DNA from: Prochlorococcus sp. AG-402-K22
GTDB lineage: Bacteria > Cyanobacteriota > Cyanobacteriia > PCC-6307 > Cyanobiaceae
Reading direction: 5' to 3'
Assembly (NCBI GenBank): GCA_003216755.1
Contig: QCIJ01000011.1
Span: 1 to 58,968 of the forward strand
DNA: 58,968 nt
Part shown: positions 1 to 8,653 of the stretch, piece after piece
How the letters are laid out: each line of letters starts with the position of its first letter
How positions within the stretch are numbered: position 1 is the first letter of the stretch
Made by a program: the position numbers and the translations under genes
Notes under the pieces: model-generated
What the model saw: the letters and a program-made list of their open reading frames with translations, nothing else
Databases searched by the model: none
Told to the model about the DNA's origin: nothing

Positions 1-579
1 TTATCTGAGTTTTATCAAGACCTAAAAGAAGAGAGTTTTAAAGTCTCATTTTCTGTTTACCATAGGAGGTTTAGTACTAATACACTCCCAAAATGGCCAC
101 TTGCTCAGCCCATGAGATTTTTAGGTCATAACGGCGAAATAAATACTCTCTTAGGTAATATCAACTGGGCTAAAGCTTCAGAAACTCACATAGATGACTT
201 TTGGGGAGATTTATCTAATGAAATTAAGCCGATTGTAGATTTAAATAAAAGTGATTCATCAAATCTTGATGCAACTCTTGAAATTAATATTCGTTCAGGT
301 CAGCATATCACTGACTCATTGTTAAAACTTGTCCCTGAAGCATTTAGAGATCAACCAGAGCTCGAACAAAGAGAAGATATAAAAGCATTTTATGAGTATT
401 CTGCGAGCCTACAAGAAGCTTGGGATGGACCTGCTCTGCTTGTATTTGCAGATGGTAATTTTGTTGGAGCAACACTTGATAGAAATGGTCTAAGACCAGC
501 AAGATATTCAATAACAAATGATGGTTTTGTAATAATGGGTTCCGAAACAGGAGTAGTAGACCTTGAAGAGGAACTTTAG
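1..579 (+). CDS. glsF: Ferredoxin-dependent glutamate synthase, internal fragment (both ends missing)
   Basis: The frame is open from base 1, so the 5' end lies outside the window. The translation carries the class II glutamine-amidotransferase signatures of plant/cyanobacterial Fd-GOGAT: HRRFSTNTLPKWPLAQPM near the window start, then GHNGEINTLLGNINW, and later DGPALLVFADG and DRNGLRPARY. The enzyme makes two glutamates from glutamine and 2-oxoglutarate with reduced ferredoxin. Full-length members are about 1,500 residues; only about 192 codons are here. The catalytic N-terminal Cys and all of the FMN/Fe-S synthase half are absent. The frame ends at TAG 577-579 because at 567-573 the DNA changes into rpsL sequence; the family normally continues past VVDLEEE. 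I read this as a broken or chimeric fragment, not a functional short protein. Confidence 0.9.
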   Translation, partial: LSEFYQDLKEESFKVSFSVYHRRFSTNTLPKWPLAQPMRFLGHNGEINTLLGNINWAKASETHIDDFWGDLSNEIKPIVDLNKSDSSNLDATLEINIRSGQHITDSLLKLVPEAFRDQPELEQREDIKAFYEYSASLQEAWDGPALLVFADGNFVGATLDRNGLRPARYSITNDGFVIMGSETGVVDLEEEL

Positions 580-647
580 ATACGGCTGGAGTCAAAGATA
601 GACGTCAATCTAGATCTAAGTATGGAGCCAAAGCTCCAAAAGATTAA
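567..647 (+). pseudogene. rpsL: rpsL 3' remnant (ribosomal protein S12, last 26 codons)
   Basis: In the +3 frame the DNA encodes RGTLDTAGVKDRRQSR followed by SKYGAKAPKD and TAA at 645-647. This is the C-terminus of S12, which in bacteria ends close to GVKDRKQSRSKYG. A TGA at 564-566 lies immediately upstream in that frame, so nothing of the first roughly 100 residues remains. Position fits: rpsL normally precedes rpsG, which starts 25 bp downstream. S12 is essential for decoding, so a real genome must carry an intact copy. The missing part is best explained by a chimeric join with glsF just upstream. Confidence 0.88.
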
Positions 648-672
648 TTTGTAAACAGTACTTTTTTAAAAC

Positions 673-1143
673 ATGTCACGTCGAAATGCAGCAGTAAAAA
701 GACCAGTTCTTCCAGATCCTCAGTTTAATAGTCGTCTAGCATCAATGATGATCTCTAGATTGATGAAGCATGGTAAAAAATCTACAGCCCAAAGAATATT
801 GTCTGATGCTTTTTCTTTTATTAGTGAGAGAACTGGCGGAAATGCAGTCGAATTATTTGAAACAGCCGTGAAAAATGCTACTCCTCTTGTTGAAGTTAGA
901 GCTAGAAGAGTTGGCGGTGCCACATATCAAGTTCCTATGGAAGTTCGTCAGGAAAGGGGAACAGCTATGGCTTTAAGATGGCTTGTCACATTCTCACGTG
1001 CAAGAAATGGTAAAAGTATGTCCCAAAAACTTGCTGGTGAATTGATGGATGCTGCTAATGAAACTGGTAGTTCGGTTAAAAAAAGGGAAGATACTCATAA
1101 AATGGCTGAAGCTAATAAAGCTTTTGCTCATTACAGATATTAA
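673..1143 (+). CDS. rpsG: 30S ribosomal protein S7
   Basis: A 156-residue S7, the usual bacterial length. S7 binds the 3' major domain of 16S rRNA and starts assembly of the small-subunit head. Recognisable blocks include [15 protein letters not shown] at the N-terminus, [20 protein letters not shown] in the centre and a C-terminal segment ending FAHYRY. It lies between the rpsL remnant and fusA, the standard str-operon order rpsL-rpsG-fusA-tufA. No clear Shine-Dalgarno sequence precedes the ATG, as for several neighbours. Confidence 0.98.
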   Translation: MSRRNAAVKRPVLPDPQFNSRLASMMISRLMKHGKKSTAQRILSDAFSFISERTGGNAVELFETAVKNATPLVEVRARRVGGATYQVPMEVRQERGTAMALRWLVTFSRARNGKSMSQKLAGELMDAANETGSSVKKREDTHKMAEANKAFAHYRY

Positions 1144-1240
1144 TTTCGTCAAAAAGGTACTTAAGTAGTTTATTATGTTAAAAGTTTACTTTTAGTGTGA
1201 ACTATATTTTTCAAAAATCATTTTATTTGGAGCTTTAAAA

Positions 1241-3316
1241 TTGGCACGCGACTTTCCCCTAGAACGAGTAAGGAACATAGGTATAGCCGCTCATATTGAT
1301 GCAGGGAAGACAACTACAACAGAGAGAATCTTGTTTTATTCAGGTGTAGTCCACAAGATAGGAGAGGTTCATGATGGTGCCGCAGTAACAGATTGGATGG
1401 CTCAAGAAAGAGAAAGAGGAATAACTATTACTGCTGCTGCAATATCTACAAGTTGGCAAGATCATAGAATTAATATTATTGATACTCCTGGACACGTTGA
1501 CTTCACTATTGAAGTAGAAAGATCAATGAGAGTATTAGATGGTGTAATAGCAGTATTTTGCGCTGTTGGGGGTGTTCAGCCTCAATCTGAAACAGTTTGG
1601 CGTCAAGCTGATAGATACTCTGTTCCAAGAATGGTTTTTGTAAACAAAATGGACAGAACTGGCGCAGATTTCTTAAAAGTTAATAAGCAGATTAAAGATC
1701 GACTAAAGGCAAATGCACTTCCTATTCAGCTACCAATTGGAGCGGAAGGAGATCTTACTGGCATTATTGATTTAGTTGCTAACAAAGCTTATCTTTATAA
1801 AAATGACTTAGGTACTGATATTGAAGAGGCACCAATTCCATCTGAAATGAAGGAAGAGGCTGCTGAGTGGAGAAATAAGTTGATGGAGAGTGTTGCAGAA
1901 AATGATGAAGAGTTAATTGAAATATTCATTGATACAGGAGAATTATCTGAAGAACAACTTAAAAAAGGTATTAGGGAAGGTGTTTTAAAACATGGATTAG
2001 TTCCTGTACTTTGTGGCTCAGCTTTTAAGAATAAAGGTGTCCAACTTGTACTAGATGCTGTAGTTGATTACTTACCAGCTCCAGTTGATGTTAAACCAAT
2101 ACAAGGTGTTTTACCAAGTGGTAAAGAAGATGTTAGACCTTCAGATGATAATGCTCCATTTAGTGCATTAGCTTTCAAAGTGATGTCAGATCCATATGGC
2201 AAATTAACTTTTGTTAGGATGTATTCAGGGGTTCTTTCTAAGGGAAGTTATGTCATGAACTCTACTAAAGATTCTAAAGAAAGAATTTCTAGATTAGTAA
2301 TCCTTAAGGCTGATGAAAGAGAGGAGGTTGATGAATTGAGAGCTGGGGATCTAGGTGCTGTATTAGGTCTTAAGAACACAACTACTGGTGACACCTTATG
2401 TACTACAGAAGATCCTATAGTTTTAGAGACATTGTTTATCCCCGAACCTGTTATTTCGGTGGCCGTTGAGCCTAAAACTAAAGGAGATATGGAAAAATTA
2501 TCAAAAGCATTAACTGCTTTGTCTGAAGAGGATCCAACATTTAGGGTAAGTACAGATCCTGAGACAAATCAAACTGTAATTGCAGGTATGGGTGAGCTAC
2601 ACTTGGAAATCCTTGTTGACAGAATGTTAAGAGAATTTAAAGTTGAAGCCAATATTGGAGCCCCTCAGGTTTCATACAGGGAGACCATTAGGTCTAGTTC
2701 TAAAGGTGAAGGTAAATATGCAAGACAGACTGGAGGAAAAGGTCAATATGGTCATGTAATAATTGAAATGGAACCTGCTGAAGTTGGTAAAGGTTTTGAA
2801 TTCGTCAACAAAATTGTAGGTGGAGCTGTACCAAAAGAGTACATCGGTCCAGCATCTAATGGAATGAAAGAAACCTGTGAGTCTGGTGTTCTTGCCGGTT
2901 ATCCACTTATTGATGTAAAAGTAACACTAGTCGATGGTTCATTCCACGATGTAGACTCATCTGAAATGGCCTTCAAAATTGCGGGTTCCATGGCTTTTAA
3001 AGATGGGGTTAAAAAATGCAATCCTGTCCTATTAGAGCCTATGATGAAAGTTGAGGTCGAAAGTCCTGACGACTTTCTTGGATCTGTAATTGGTGATCTC
3101 TCTTCTAGAAGAGGTCAAGTAGAAGGACAATCTGTTGATGATGGATTGTCTAAGGTACAGGCCAAAGTGCCCTTAGCCGAAATGTTCGGTTATGCCACTC
3201 AACTCCGATCAATGACTCAAGGTCGGGGTATATTTTCAATGGAGTTCGCAAATTATGAGGAAGTTCCTCGTAACGTTGCTGAAGCTATCATTTCCAAGAA
3301 TCAGGGCAACTCCTGA
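1241..3316 (+). CDS. fusA: Translation elongation factor G
   Basis: A 691-residue EF-G, the ribosomal translocase GTPase. The N-terminus [20 protein letters not shown] leads into the P-loop AHIDAGKT at about residues 17-24, followed by the switch region [19 protein letters not shown] and NKMD. Domains II-V follow, including GMGELHLEI and the C-terminal [14 protein letters not shown]. The start is TTG at 1241; no in-frame ATG could preserve the conserved N-terminus. The 97-bp spacer after rpsG contains a small perfect inverted repeat (1179-1194, 7-bp arms). It is cotranscribed in the str operon by position. Confidence 0.98.
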   Translation: MARDFPLERVRNIGIAAHIDAGKTTTTERILFYSGVVHKIGEVHDGAAVTDWMAQERERGITITAAAISTSWQDHRINIIDTPGHVDFTIEVERSMRVLDGVIAVFCAVGGVQPQSETVWRQADRYSVPRMVFVNKMDRTGADFLKVNKQIKDRLKANALPIQLPIGAEGDLTGIIDLVANKAYLYKNDLGTDIEEAPIPSEMKEEAAEWRNKLMESVAENDEELIEIFIDTGELSEEQLKKGIREGVLKHGLVPVLCGSAFKNKGVQLVLDAVVDYLPAPVDVKPIQGVLPSGKEDVRPSDDNAPFSALAFKVMSDPYGKLTFVRMYSGVLSKGSYVMNSTKDSKERISRLVILKADEREEVDELRAGDLGAVLGLKNTTTGDTLCTTEDPIVLETLFIPEPVISVAVEPKTKGDMEKLSKALTALSEEDPTFRVSTDPETNQTVIAGMGELHLEILVDRMLREFKVEANIGAPQVSYRETIRSSSKGEGKYARQTGGKGQYGHVIIEMEPAEVGKGFEFVNKIVGGAVPKEYIGPASNGMKETCESGVLAGYPLIDVKVTLVDGSFHDVDSSEMAFKIAGSMAFKDGVKKCNPVLLEPMMKVEVESPDDFLGSVIGDLSSRRGQVEGQSVDDGLSKVQAKVPLAEMFGYATQLRSMTQGRGIFSMEFANYEEVPRNVAEAIISKNQGNS

Positions 3317-3361
3317 TCTCTAAACTCAAACACTCTTAAACCCTCGATTCTTTAATTCAAA

Positions 3362-4561
3362 ATGGCTCGCGAGAAGTTCGAAAGGAACAAACCACATGTC
3401 AACATAGGTACTATTGGCCATGTTGATCATGGAAAAACAACACTAACTGCTGCTATTACAAATGTATTAGCCAAAAAAGGTCAAGCTCAAGCTCAAGACT
3501 ATGGAGACATTGATGGTGCTCCTGAAGAAAGAGAGCGTGGCATTACTATTAATACTGCGCACGTCGAATATGAAACTGAAGGCAGACATTATGCTCATGT
3601 CGATTGCCCTGGACATGCTGATTATGTAAAAAACATGATTACAGGGGCCGCCCAAATGGATGGAGCTATTCTAGTTTGTGCAGCTACAGACGGTCCTATG
3701 GCTCAAACAAAAGAGCATATTCTCTTAGCTAAACAGGTTGGAGTTCCTGCTCTTGTAGTCGCTCTAAATAAGTGCGATATGGTCGATGATGAAGAAATTA
3801 TAGAACTTGTTGAAATGGAAATTAGAGAATTGCTTGATAGTTATGATTTCCCAGGAGATGATATTCCTATAATTCAAGTTTCTGGTTTAAAAGCTCTCGA
3901 AGGTGATTCAAATTGGGAATCAAAGATTGAAGAATTAATGAAAGCAGTCGATGCTAGTATTCCTGAACCAGAAAGAGAAGTCGATAAACCATTCTTGATG
4001 GCAGTTGAAGATGTTTTCTCAATTACTGGTAGAGGAACTGTTGCTACCGGAAGAATTGAGAGAGGTAAAGTTAAGGTTGGAGAAGAAGTTGAAATAGTTG
4101 GAATAAGAGACACAAGAGTAACAACAGTTACTGGAGTTGAAATGTTCCGTAAACTTCTTGATGAAGGTATGGCTGGAGACAATGTTGGTTTACTTTTACG
4201 TGGCGTTCAGAAAGAAGATATTGAGAGAGGAATGGTACTTGTTAAGAAAGGTTCCATTACTCCCCATACTCAATTTGAAGGAGAAGTTTATGTTCTAAAA
4301 AAAGAGGAGGGCGGGAGACATACTCCCTTCTTCGCAGGATATAGACCACAGTTTTATATCAGAACAACCGATGTAACAGGTCAAATAACAGCATTTACCT
4401 CTGATGATGGTTCTAACGTAGAAATGGTTATGCCAGGAGACAGAATCAAGATGACTGGAGAATTAATTTGTCCAGTAGCTATTGAACAAGGTATGCGATT
4501 TGCAATTCGTGAAGGTGGACGTACTATTGGTGCTGGTGTTGTTTCTAAAATTCTCAAATAA
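3362..4561 (+). CDS. tufA: Translation elongation factor Tu
   Basis: A 399-residue EF-Tu, which delivers aminoacyl-tRNA to the ribosome as a GTP complex. The sequence shows GHVDHGKT at residues 19-26, [19 protein letters not shown], and the domain II/III blocks [18 protein letters not shown] and [10 protein letters not shown] near the C-terminus. It follows fusA by 45 bp. The spacer has no obvious Shine-Dalgarno sequence or terminator, which suggests cotranscription. Downstream, a 9-bp hairpin separates it from rpsJ. Confidence 0.98.
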   Translation: MAREKFERNKPHVNIGTIGHVDHGKTTLTAAITNVLAKKGQAQAQDYGDIDGAPEERERGITINTAHVEYETEGRHYAHVDCPGHADYVKNMITGAAQMDGAILVCAATDGPMAQTKEHILLAKQVGVPALVVALNKCDMVDDEEIIELVEMEIRELLDSYDFPGDDIPIIQVSGLKALEGDSNWESKIEELMKAVDASIPEPEREVDKPFLMAVEDVFSITGRGTVATGRIERGKVKVGEEVEIVGIRDTRVTTVTGVEMFRKLLDEGMAGDNVGLLLRGVQKEDIERGMVLVKKGSITPHTQFEGEVYVLKKEEGGRHTPFFAGYRPQFYIRTTDVTGQITAFTSDDGSNVEMVMPGDRIKMTGELICPVAIEQGMRFAIREGGRTIGAGVVSKILK

Positions 4562-4611
4562 TATATTTGAATTTTAAGAATTTAACCTTAATCATTTAGT
4601 ATAGGTAGATG

Positions 4612-4643
4612 GATAGGGGCTTTTGTTATTCAATGCCCCTATC
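4612..4643 (+). terminator. Hairpin between tufA and rpsJ, possible terminator or attenuator
   Basis: GATAGGGGC (4612-4620) pairs perfectly with GCCCCTATC (4635-4643) around a 14-nt loop. It is GC-rich for this AT-rich DNA. The 3' side runs into AT-rich sequence with a short T-run but no long U-tract, so termination may be partial. It sits about 50 bp after the tufA stop and 20 bp before rpsJ, where it could lower rpsJ expression relative to tufA or stabilise the tufA 3' end. Confidence 0.5.
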
Positions 4644-4663
4644 ATTTAAATTAATTTTTAATT

Positions 4664-4984
4664 ATGACTGCATCAATTGCACAACAAAAAATTAGAATAA
4701 GACTAAAAGCTTTTGATAGAAGAATGCTTGATTTATCTTGTGATAAAATAATCCAAACTGCTGATACTACTTCTGCCTCAGCAATAGGTCCAATACCTTT
4801 ACCTACAAAAAGGAAAATCTATTGTGTTTTAAGGTCACCACATGTTGATAAAGATTCTAGAGAGCATTTTGAGACGAGAACTCATCGAAGAATAATAGAT
4901 ATCTATAGTCCTTCTGCAAAAACAATAGATGCTTTAATGAAGTTGGATCTTCCAAGTGGTGTAGATATAGAAGTTAAACTTTAA
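4664..4984 (+). CDS. rpsJ: 30S ribosomal protein S10
   Basis: A 106-residue S10 of usual length. The N-terminus reads [20 protein letters not shown]. The central [20 protein letters not shown] and the [16 protein letters not shown] block are family signatures. S10 sits in the 30S head and, in its NusE role, binds NusB in antitermination complexes. Placing rpsJ after tufA, at the end of the str cluster, is a common cyanobacterial arrangement. A hairpin at 4612-4643 lies just upstream. Confidence 0.98.
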   Translation: MTASIAQQKIRIRLKAFDRRMLDLSCDKIIQTADTTSASAIGPIPLPTKRKIYCVLRSPHVDKDSREHFETRTHRRIIDIYSPSAKTIDALMKLDLPSGVDIEVKL

Positions 4985-5039
4985 GAAATCCCGAAAAAGA
5001 CATTAATTGTTTAAGATAAAGAATATAAATGAGGTATAA

Positions 5040-5696
5040 ATGGGAGAACTCTCAGTAAGGGAATTACCTTTATTTCCTTTGCCAGAGGTAGTTCTTTTTC
5101 CTCAAGAAGTATTACCTTTACATATTTTTGAATCGAGATACAGAATCATGCTTCAATCTGTACTCGAGACTGACTCTATGTTTGGAGTTATAAAGTGGGA
5201 CCCAAACACTAAAAGTATGGCAAATATTGGATGTTGTGCACAAATAATAAAACATCAAACTGCAGAGGATGGGAGAAGTAACATTATCACTCTTGGACAG
5301 CAAAGATTTCAAGTTTTAGAAATCATTCGTTCAAATCCATTTTGCTCAGCGATGGTAAGCTGGGTTAATGATGATAATATTGATAACCTTCAAAAATTAG
5401 ATTCCCTAAAAGATTCAGTCACAGAAGCACTTAATGATGTTATTAATCTAACAAGTAAGTTGACAAATACACAGAAAAATCTACCCGATAAATTACCAAA
5501 GAATCCAATGGAATTATCATTTTGGATTGGTGCTCATTTGGGTGGTCCTGTTGCAGAGGAGCAGCAAAGACTTTTAGAGGAAAGAAATACTTATACTCGT
5601 TTGCAAAGAGAATATGAAATGCTTGATCATACAAGAAAACAACTTGCAGCCAGAACAGCTTTGAAAGAAAGTTTTCCTGATATAAAAGAAAATTAA
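5040..5696 (+). CDS. LON substrate-binding (N) domain protein
   Basis: A 218-residue protein with the ATP-dependent protease La N-terminal domain only: LPLFPLPEVVLFPQEVLPLH near the start, then FESRYRIML and later an ITLGQQRFQV block. No AAA+ or Ser-Lys protease domain follows, so it is not Lon itself. Stand-alone LON domains are widespread in cyanobacteria and their role is unknown; substrate or polypeptide binding is an inference. The C-terminal third is helical and charged. Its stop codon directly abuts the ATG of the next gene, which implies cotranscription with the methyltransferase. Confidence 0.9.
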   Translation: MGELSVRELPLFPLPEVVLFPQEVLPLHIFESRYRIMLQSVLETDSMFGVIKWDPNTKSMANIGCCAQIIKHQTAEDGRSNIITLGQQRFQVLEIIRSNPFCSAMVSWVNDDNIDNLQKLDSLKDSVTEALNDVINLTSKLTNTQKNLPDKLPKNPMELSFWIGAHLGGPVAEEQQRLLEERNTYTRLQREYEMLDHTRKQLAARTALKESFPDIKEN

Positions 5697-6632
5697 ATGT
5701 TTGAATTGCTTCTACCTTTTTTTTTACTAGTTTTATTTATTTTGATTTTATCCATTCTTTGGAGAATTAATGCCAGAAAATATATTTCTTCTGGTACAGT
5801 AGCTTCTGCATATGATGCTTGGACCCAAGATAAACTACTTGAGAGGTTGTGGGGTGAGCATATCCACTTGGGTTTTTATCCTACTGGAAATAAAAATATT
5901 GATTTTAGAAAGGCTAAAGTCCAGTTTGTACATGAGTTAGTCAAGTGGAGTGATTTAGATAAATTGCCAAAAGGTTCGAGAATTCTGGATGTAGGTTGTG
6001 GAATAGGAGGAAGTTCAAGGATTCTTGCAAAATATTATGGTTTTAATGTTATTGGAATCACAATTAGTCCTGCTCAAGTAAAAAGAGCGAGAGAACTTAC
6101 TCCTTCAGAACTAAATTGCAACTTCCAAGTTATGGATGCATTGAATTTAAAATTTGATGATGGAGCCTTTGATGCTGTTTGGAGTGTTGAGGCTGGTGCA
6201 CACATGAATGATAAAACTAAGTTTGCAGATGAAATGCTAAGAACTTTAAGACCTGGTGGGTATTTGGCATTGGCTGATTGGAACTCAAGGGACCTCAAGG
6301 CATACCCTCCATCTTTTATTGAGAGGTTGGTACTTAAACAATTACTTGAACAGTGGGTACATCCCAATTTTATTAGCATTAATGAATTCGGTAATATTCT
6401 GAAGACTAATAAAAATAGTGCAGGAAGAGTTATTTCTGAAAATTGGAATTCTTATACAAACCCTTCATGGTACGACTCCATTATTGAAGGCATACGCAGG
6501 CCTTTTGCAATTTTTTCTCTTGGACCTTCAGCATTAGTAAAATCAATAAGAGAGATCCCAACTATTCTTCTTATGAATTGGGCATTTAGAAAAGGTTTAA
6601 TGGAGTTTGGAGTCTATAAATGCAGAGGATAA
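5697..6632 (+). CDS. Membrane-anchored SAM methyltransferase, MPBQ/MSBQ methyltransferase family
   Basis: A 311-residue protein. A hydrophobic N-terminal segment (about residues 3-22) is followed by a class I SAM domain with the motif ILDVGCGIGGSSRIL at about 96-110. Later come WSVEAGAHM and LRPGGYLALADW. Length, membrane anchor and sequence resemble the cyanobacterial Sll0418-type enzyme, which methylates 2-methyl-6-phytyl-benzoquinol and the solanesyl analogue in tocopherol and plastoquinone synthesis. That substrate assignment is by family resemblance; older annotations call relatives sterol or gamma-tocopherol methyltransferases. It starts immediately after the stop of the LON-domain gene. 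Confidence 0.82.
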   Translation: MFELLLPFFLLVLFILILSILWRINARKYISSGTVASAYDAWTQDKLLERLWGEHIHLGFYPTGNKNIDFRKAKVQFVHELVKWSDLDKLPKGSRILDVGCGIGGSSRILAKYYGFNVIGITISPAQVKRARELTPSELNCNFQVMDALNLKFDDGAFDAVWSVEAGAHMNDKTKFADEMLRTLRPGGYLALADWNSRDLKAYPPSFIERLVLKQLLEQWVHPNFISINEFGNILKTNKNSAGRVISENWNSYTNPSWYDSIIEGIRRPFAIFSLGPSALVKSIREIPTILLMNWAFRKGLMEFGVYKCRG

Positions 6633-6633
6633 A

Positions 6634-7479
6634 TTAATTTAGTTCAACATTTTCAGAAACATAATTTCCAAAATCAACAAAGTTATTGCAAAGTGGTTTT
6701 AGATGATTTTTTAATTCGTGAAAATTTGCAATATTATTTTGATTATTTATTTCCAAATCAATATAAATTATATATTCGCCTAACTCTCTCTTAGAAGGTC
6801 TAGACTCTATTTTACTCATATTAAATCCAAAATTTGCAATATGATTTATTGCTTCTAGCAAAGCACCAGGTTTATTTGAGATTAATGAGAAAGCAAAACT
6901 GGCAATATTTGCTGAATCAGAACTTGTTTCTTTGCTCAATAAGACAAATCTTGTACAATTGCCTGGAACGTCATTTATAGGAAAGGCTAATTCTTTAAGT
7001 CCTTCAATTTGAATTAAAGATTTCGAACCAATAGCTGCTCTAAATTTACTTCCTTTAACCATATTTACAGCCTCTGATGTTGAATTTGTTGGAAGAGGGA
7101 TTGCATTTGGAAGATTTTCAGATAACCATTCTGAACATTGAGCTAATGCTTGAGGATGAGATAGTACTTCAGAGATAATTGAGAGTTCCCCATCACTAAT
7201 TAATGCATGTTTTATAGGTAAAACAATTGCTTTATTGATAAAAATATCAGGAAACTTCCAAAGAGCATCTAAGGTAGCTGTAACTCCCCCTTCTACAGAA
7301 TTTTCAATAGGAACTACAGCAGCATCACAATTGTTGTACGCTATTGATTTAATGACCGAATGTAACCCATTACATGGTACAAATATAGGTGAATCAAAAT
7401 TGGCAAGCTTTGATAAAATATGAGCTGCTTTTTCTGCGTATGTCCCTTTAGGACCTAAATATGCAACTTGTTTGCGCAT
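6634..7479 (-). CDS. pheA: Prephenate dehydratase
   Basis: A 281-residue monofunctional prephenate dehydratase, which converts prephenate to phenylpyruvate for phenylalanine synthesis. The start MRKQVAYLGPKGTYAEKAA is typical. VPIENSVEGGV and NCTRFVLLSKE are catalytic-domain motifs; the TRF triad is at the expected place. A C-terminal ACT domain (KPGALLEAINHIANFGFNM, then KIESRPSKR) is the usual phenylalanine-sensing feedback site. There is no chorismate mutase domain. It converges with the methyltransferase gene: the two stops are only 1 bp apart. Confidence 0.96.
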   Translation of the reverse strand: MRKQVAYLGPKGTYAEKAAHILSKLANFDSPIFVPCNGLHSVIKSIAYNNCDAAVVPIENSVEGGVTATLDALWKFPDIFINKAIVLPIKHALISDGELSIISEVLSHPQALAQCSEWLSENLPNAIPLPTNSTSEAVNMVKGSKFRAAIGSKSLIQIEGLKELAFPINDVPGNCTRFVLLSKETSSDSANIASFAFSLISNKPGALLEAINHIANFGFNMSKIESRPSKRELGEYIIYIDLEINNQNNIANFHELKNHLKPLCNNFVDFGNYVSENVELN

Positions 7480-7531
7480 GATTAATTGTAAGAAAAAAAG
7501 AGATCAAATAAGCATTGGAGGGATATAGAAA

Positions 7532-8050
7532 ATGCTATTGTCTTTTGATGCTAAACAGAAACTAAAGCTTTCTGTAACAAGAAATAAAGAATATCTTTCT
7601 AAGTATCTTTTGGAAGAAGAAAGAGTTGTTGGAGCAATGCTAGACTCCAAAAAATTATTACCTGAAGGGAAAGGTAAATATAAGTATACAGTAACAAGTT
7701 TTAAGGTTTTCCAATTAGATATTAACCCTGTTGTTTCAATTGCGGTAGAAAATAAAGATGGAATTTTAAAAATGAGTGCTCTTGAAAGTACATTGGATGG
7801 TTTGGGGATGATAGATGACTTCAATCTTATTTTGAAAGCGAATTTGGAAGCAACTGATATTGGATTAGAAGGGGAGGCGCTTCTAGGGGTATCTGTAAGC
7901 CAACCCCCATTATTAAAACTAGTACCAAAGAAAATTTTAGAATCTACTGGGCATTCGGTATTAAATGGGATTTTATTGGGAATAAAGACAAGAGTTCAAC
8001 AGCAATTAGTTAAAGATTTTTTAGAATGGTGTCAATTAAATAAGATTTGA
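7532..8050 (+). CDS. DUF1997 family protein
   Basis: A 172-residue protein resembling the DUF1997 family found in cyanobacteria and chloroplast-bearing eukaryotes. It has no signal peptide or membrane segment and no recognised catalytic motif. Its middle reads as alternating beta strands ([20 protein letters not shown]), and the tail is helical. The function is unknown. It is transcribed divergently from pheA. Its 3' end overlaps the convergent rnhB 3' end by 15 bp (8036-8050). Confidence 0.85.
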   Translation: MLLSFDAKQKLKLSVTRNKEYLSKYLLEEERVVGAMLDSKKLLPEGKGKYKYTVTSFKVFQLDINPVVSIAVENKDGILKMSALESTLDGLGMIDDFNLILKANLEATDIGLEGEALLGVSVSQPPLLKLVPKKILESTGHSVLNGILLGIKTRVQQQLVKDFLEWCQLNKI

Positions 8051-8653
8051 TTTCTTTAAAAAACTTTTCCTATGAAGATGAGTTATCCCATTTTCTTTGA
8101 TACTTGAAAGATGCTTTTTAGTACCATATCCTTTATTTCTAAATATTGAGTATCCTGAGTATTTTTTTTCTAAACTTTCCATTAGATTATCGCGAGATAC
8201 TTTTGCGACTATGCTCGCCGCAGATATTGAGGTAAATTTCGAGTCTCCTGATACTATATTTTTTTGAATTCCGTTCCATGGTCTTAATAACAATGGTCCA
8301 TCAATTAATAGTTCAGATGGTTTCTCTTTTAATTTTTTTAAAGCTCTTATCATTGAGAGTTCGGTCGCAACTCTGATGCCGAGCTTATCTATTTCTCTAA
8401 CAGAGGATTGTCCAATTCCATAATCTGTAGAAAGTAATAAAATTTTTGGAAAAAGGAAGTTTCTTTTTTTGGCAGTTAATTTTTTACTATCCATTACTCC
8501 AAACTTTTTTAGAATAAATTTATTTTTTTCAGTTAATACTACAACTGCTGAGAAAACTGGACCAAAGATTGCTCCCCTTCCAACTTCATCCATTCCAACT
8601 TCATATACTTTATTCAATACTTGCCGAAGATCTTCTTCTTTTTTTTCTTGCAT
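8036..8653 (-). CDS. rnhB: Ribonuclease HII
   Basis: A 205-residue RNase HII, which cleaves RNA in RNA/DNA hybrids and removes misincorporated ribonucleotides. [16 protein letters not shown] holds the first catalytic Asp-Glu pair; [10 protein letters not shown], then [13 protein letters not shown] follow in the usual order. The start codon at 8651-8653 lies inside the 3' end of rne (44-bp overlap in another frame). Later in-frame starts would remove residues close to the active site, so the overlapping start looks real. Translation is probably coupled to rne. Confidence 0.95.
   Translation of the reverse strand: MQEKKEEDLRQVLNKVYEVGMDEVGRGAIFGPVFSAVVVLTEKNKFILKKFGVMDSKKLTAKKRNFLFPKILLLSTDYGIGQSSVREIDKLGIRVATELSMIRALKKLKEKPSELLIDGPLLLRPWNGIQKNIVSGDSKFTSISAASIVAKVSRDNLMESLEKKYSGYSIFRNKGYGTKKHLSSIKENGITHLHRKSFLKKSNLI

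Noticed and set aside
344..595. Minus-strand frame opposite the glsF fragment
   Set aside because: It is a shadow of the glsF coding strand and crosses the glsF/rpsL junction; the Leu/Gln-rich product matches no family.
1179..1194. Inverted repeat TAAAAGT/ACTTTTA before fusA as a terminator
   Set aside because: AT-rich, only a 2-nt gap between arms and no following T-run; the str operon is expected to read through.
8036..8050. DUF1997/rnhB overlap as a sign of a frameshift
   Set aside because: Both proteins have full family length; a 15-bp tail overlap is ordinary in this compact genome.
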